From Akkermansia muciniphila (GTDB lineage: Bacteria > Verrucomicrobiota > Verrucomicrobiia > Verrucomicrobiales > Verrucomicrobiaceae): a stretch of DNA of 47,067 bases. The DNA is taken from assembly GCA_945882215.1 (NCBI GenBank), contig CAMCWM010000018.1, positions 1 to 47,067 of the forward strand. The letters are read 5' to 3'. A program made the translations under genes and the position numbers. Within the stretch, counting starts at the first letter, position 1. The number at the start of each line of letters is the position of its first letter. This document shows positions 47,000 through 47,067 of this stretch, one piece after another. The notes below the pieces were generated by a model, which ran no database searches, was not told the origin of the DNA, and worked only from the letters and a program-made list of their open reading frames with translations.

Positions 47000-47067
47000 G
47001 TGGAGTTCCTCCAACTTCGTGGAGTTCCTCCAACTTCGTGGAGTTCCTCCAACTTCGTGGAGTTCCT
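47000..47067. repeat. 19-bp tandem repeat running past the window edge
   Basis: The unit GTGGAGTTCCTCCAACTTC occurs three times without mismatch (47000-47018, 47019-47037, 47038-47056) and an 11-base partial fourth copy reaches the end. Each unit contains the small palindrome GGAG-TTC-CTCC. It begins 60 bases upstream of the TIM-barrel start and would belong to its upstream region or to the next gene's. The total copy number cannot be seen. Confidence 0.85.

Noticed and set aside
47000..47067. CRISPR-like repeat array
   Set aside because: The 19-bp units are contiguous with no spacers, and no cas genes are present.

Overview
The window reads as chromosome of a verrucomicrobium, most likely a member of Verrucomicrobiaceae/Verrucomicrobiales. 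The grounds are high GC, dense genes with weak Shine-Dalgarno sites, and families typical of the PVC group: a DUF1501 Tat protein, a PVC-type CxxCH cytochrome-like protein, a PQQ-type beta-propeller, a Tat-exported xylose-isomerase-like TIM barrel, an iduronate-sulfatase-like sulfatase and a sialate O-acetylesterase. This placement is an inference from gene content; there is no rRNA or tRNA in the window. No gene-free stretch exceeds 300 bases.

Layout. 1-1355: 3' part of an exported sulfatase (-), cut by the window edge. 1436-4058: small membrane protein and an unusually long PurF. 4114-6783 (-): exported sialate O-acetylesterase, then RlmM-like rRNA methyltransferase. 6830-10876: small protein, HlyD-type adaptor, lipoprotein, threonine synthase, membrane protein. 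10883-13079: truncated haemoglobin (-) diverging from an AspT/YidE-type carrier (+). 13086-16097 (-): MFS carrier, small conserved protein and N-acetylglutamate synthase as a tight operon. 16165-18758: PfkB kinase, lipoprotein amidase, beta-propeller-like protein. 18768-22542: N-acetylneuraminate-lyase-like aldolase (-), PQQ propeller and DUF1501 protein (+). 22558-25884 (-): AT-richer lipoprotein, M60 metallopeptidase, XRE-cupin regulator. 25998-31998: MetH (+) convergent with a class A PBP (-). 32171-37514: exported proteins, L,D-transpeptidase, a palindromic repeat element, GT4 glycosyltransferase (-), SHD1-gluzincin protein. 37501-41637: unknown protein (-) and CarB (+). 41648-43362: AT-richer SIR2-like gene, then a RAYT transposase bracketed by two 81-bp structured repeats. 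43445-46940: PVC cytochrome-like protein (+) and TIM-barrel protein (-). 47000 to the edge: 19-bp tandem repeat.

How it fits together. Housekeeping biosynthesis (purF, thrC, argA, metH, carB) is interspersed with secreted or periplasmic functions for glycan breakdown and cell-wall work. Sulfatase, sialate esterase, sialic-acid-type aldolase and M60 (often mucin- or glycoprotein-directed) peptidase would suit growth on sulfated or sialylated glycoproteins, but they are scattered and not one operon, so a joint pathway is only a hypothesis.

Most unusual parts: the SIR2-like gene beside a complete REP/RAYT unit whose two flanking repeats show compensatory changes in a hairpin; a separate 132-bp element of 20-bp units in inverted arrangement that supplies the stop codon of a glycosyltransferase; the long PurF; the GATase-like/M60 fusion; and the SHD1/gluzincin fusion.
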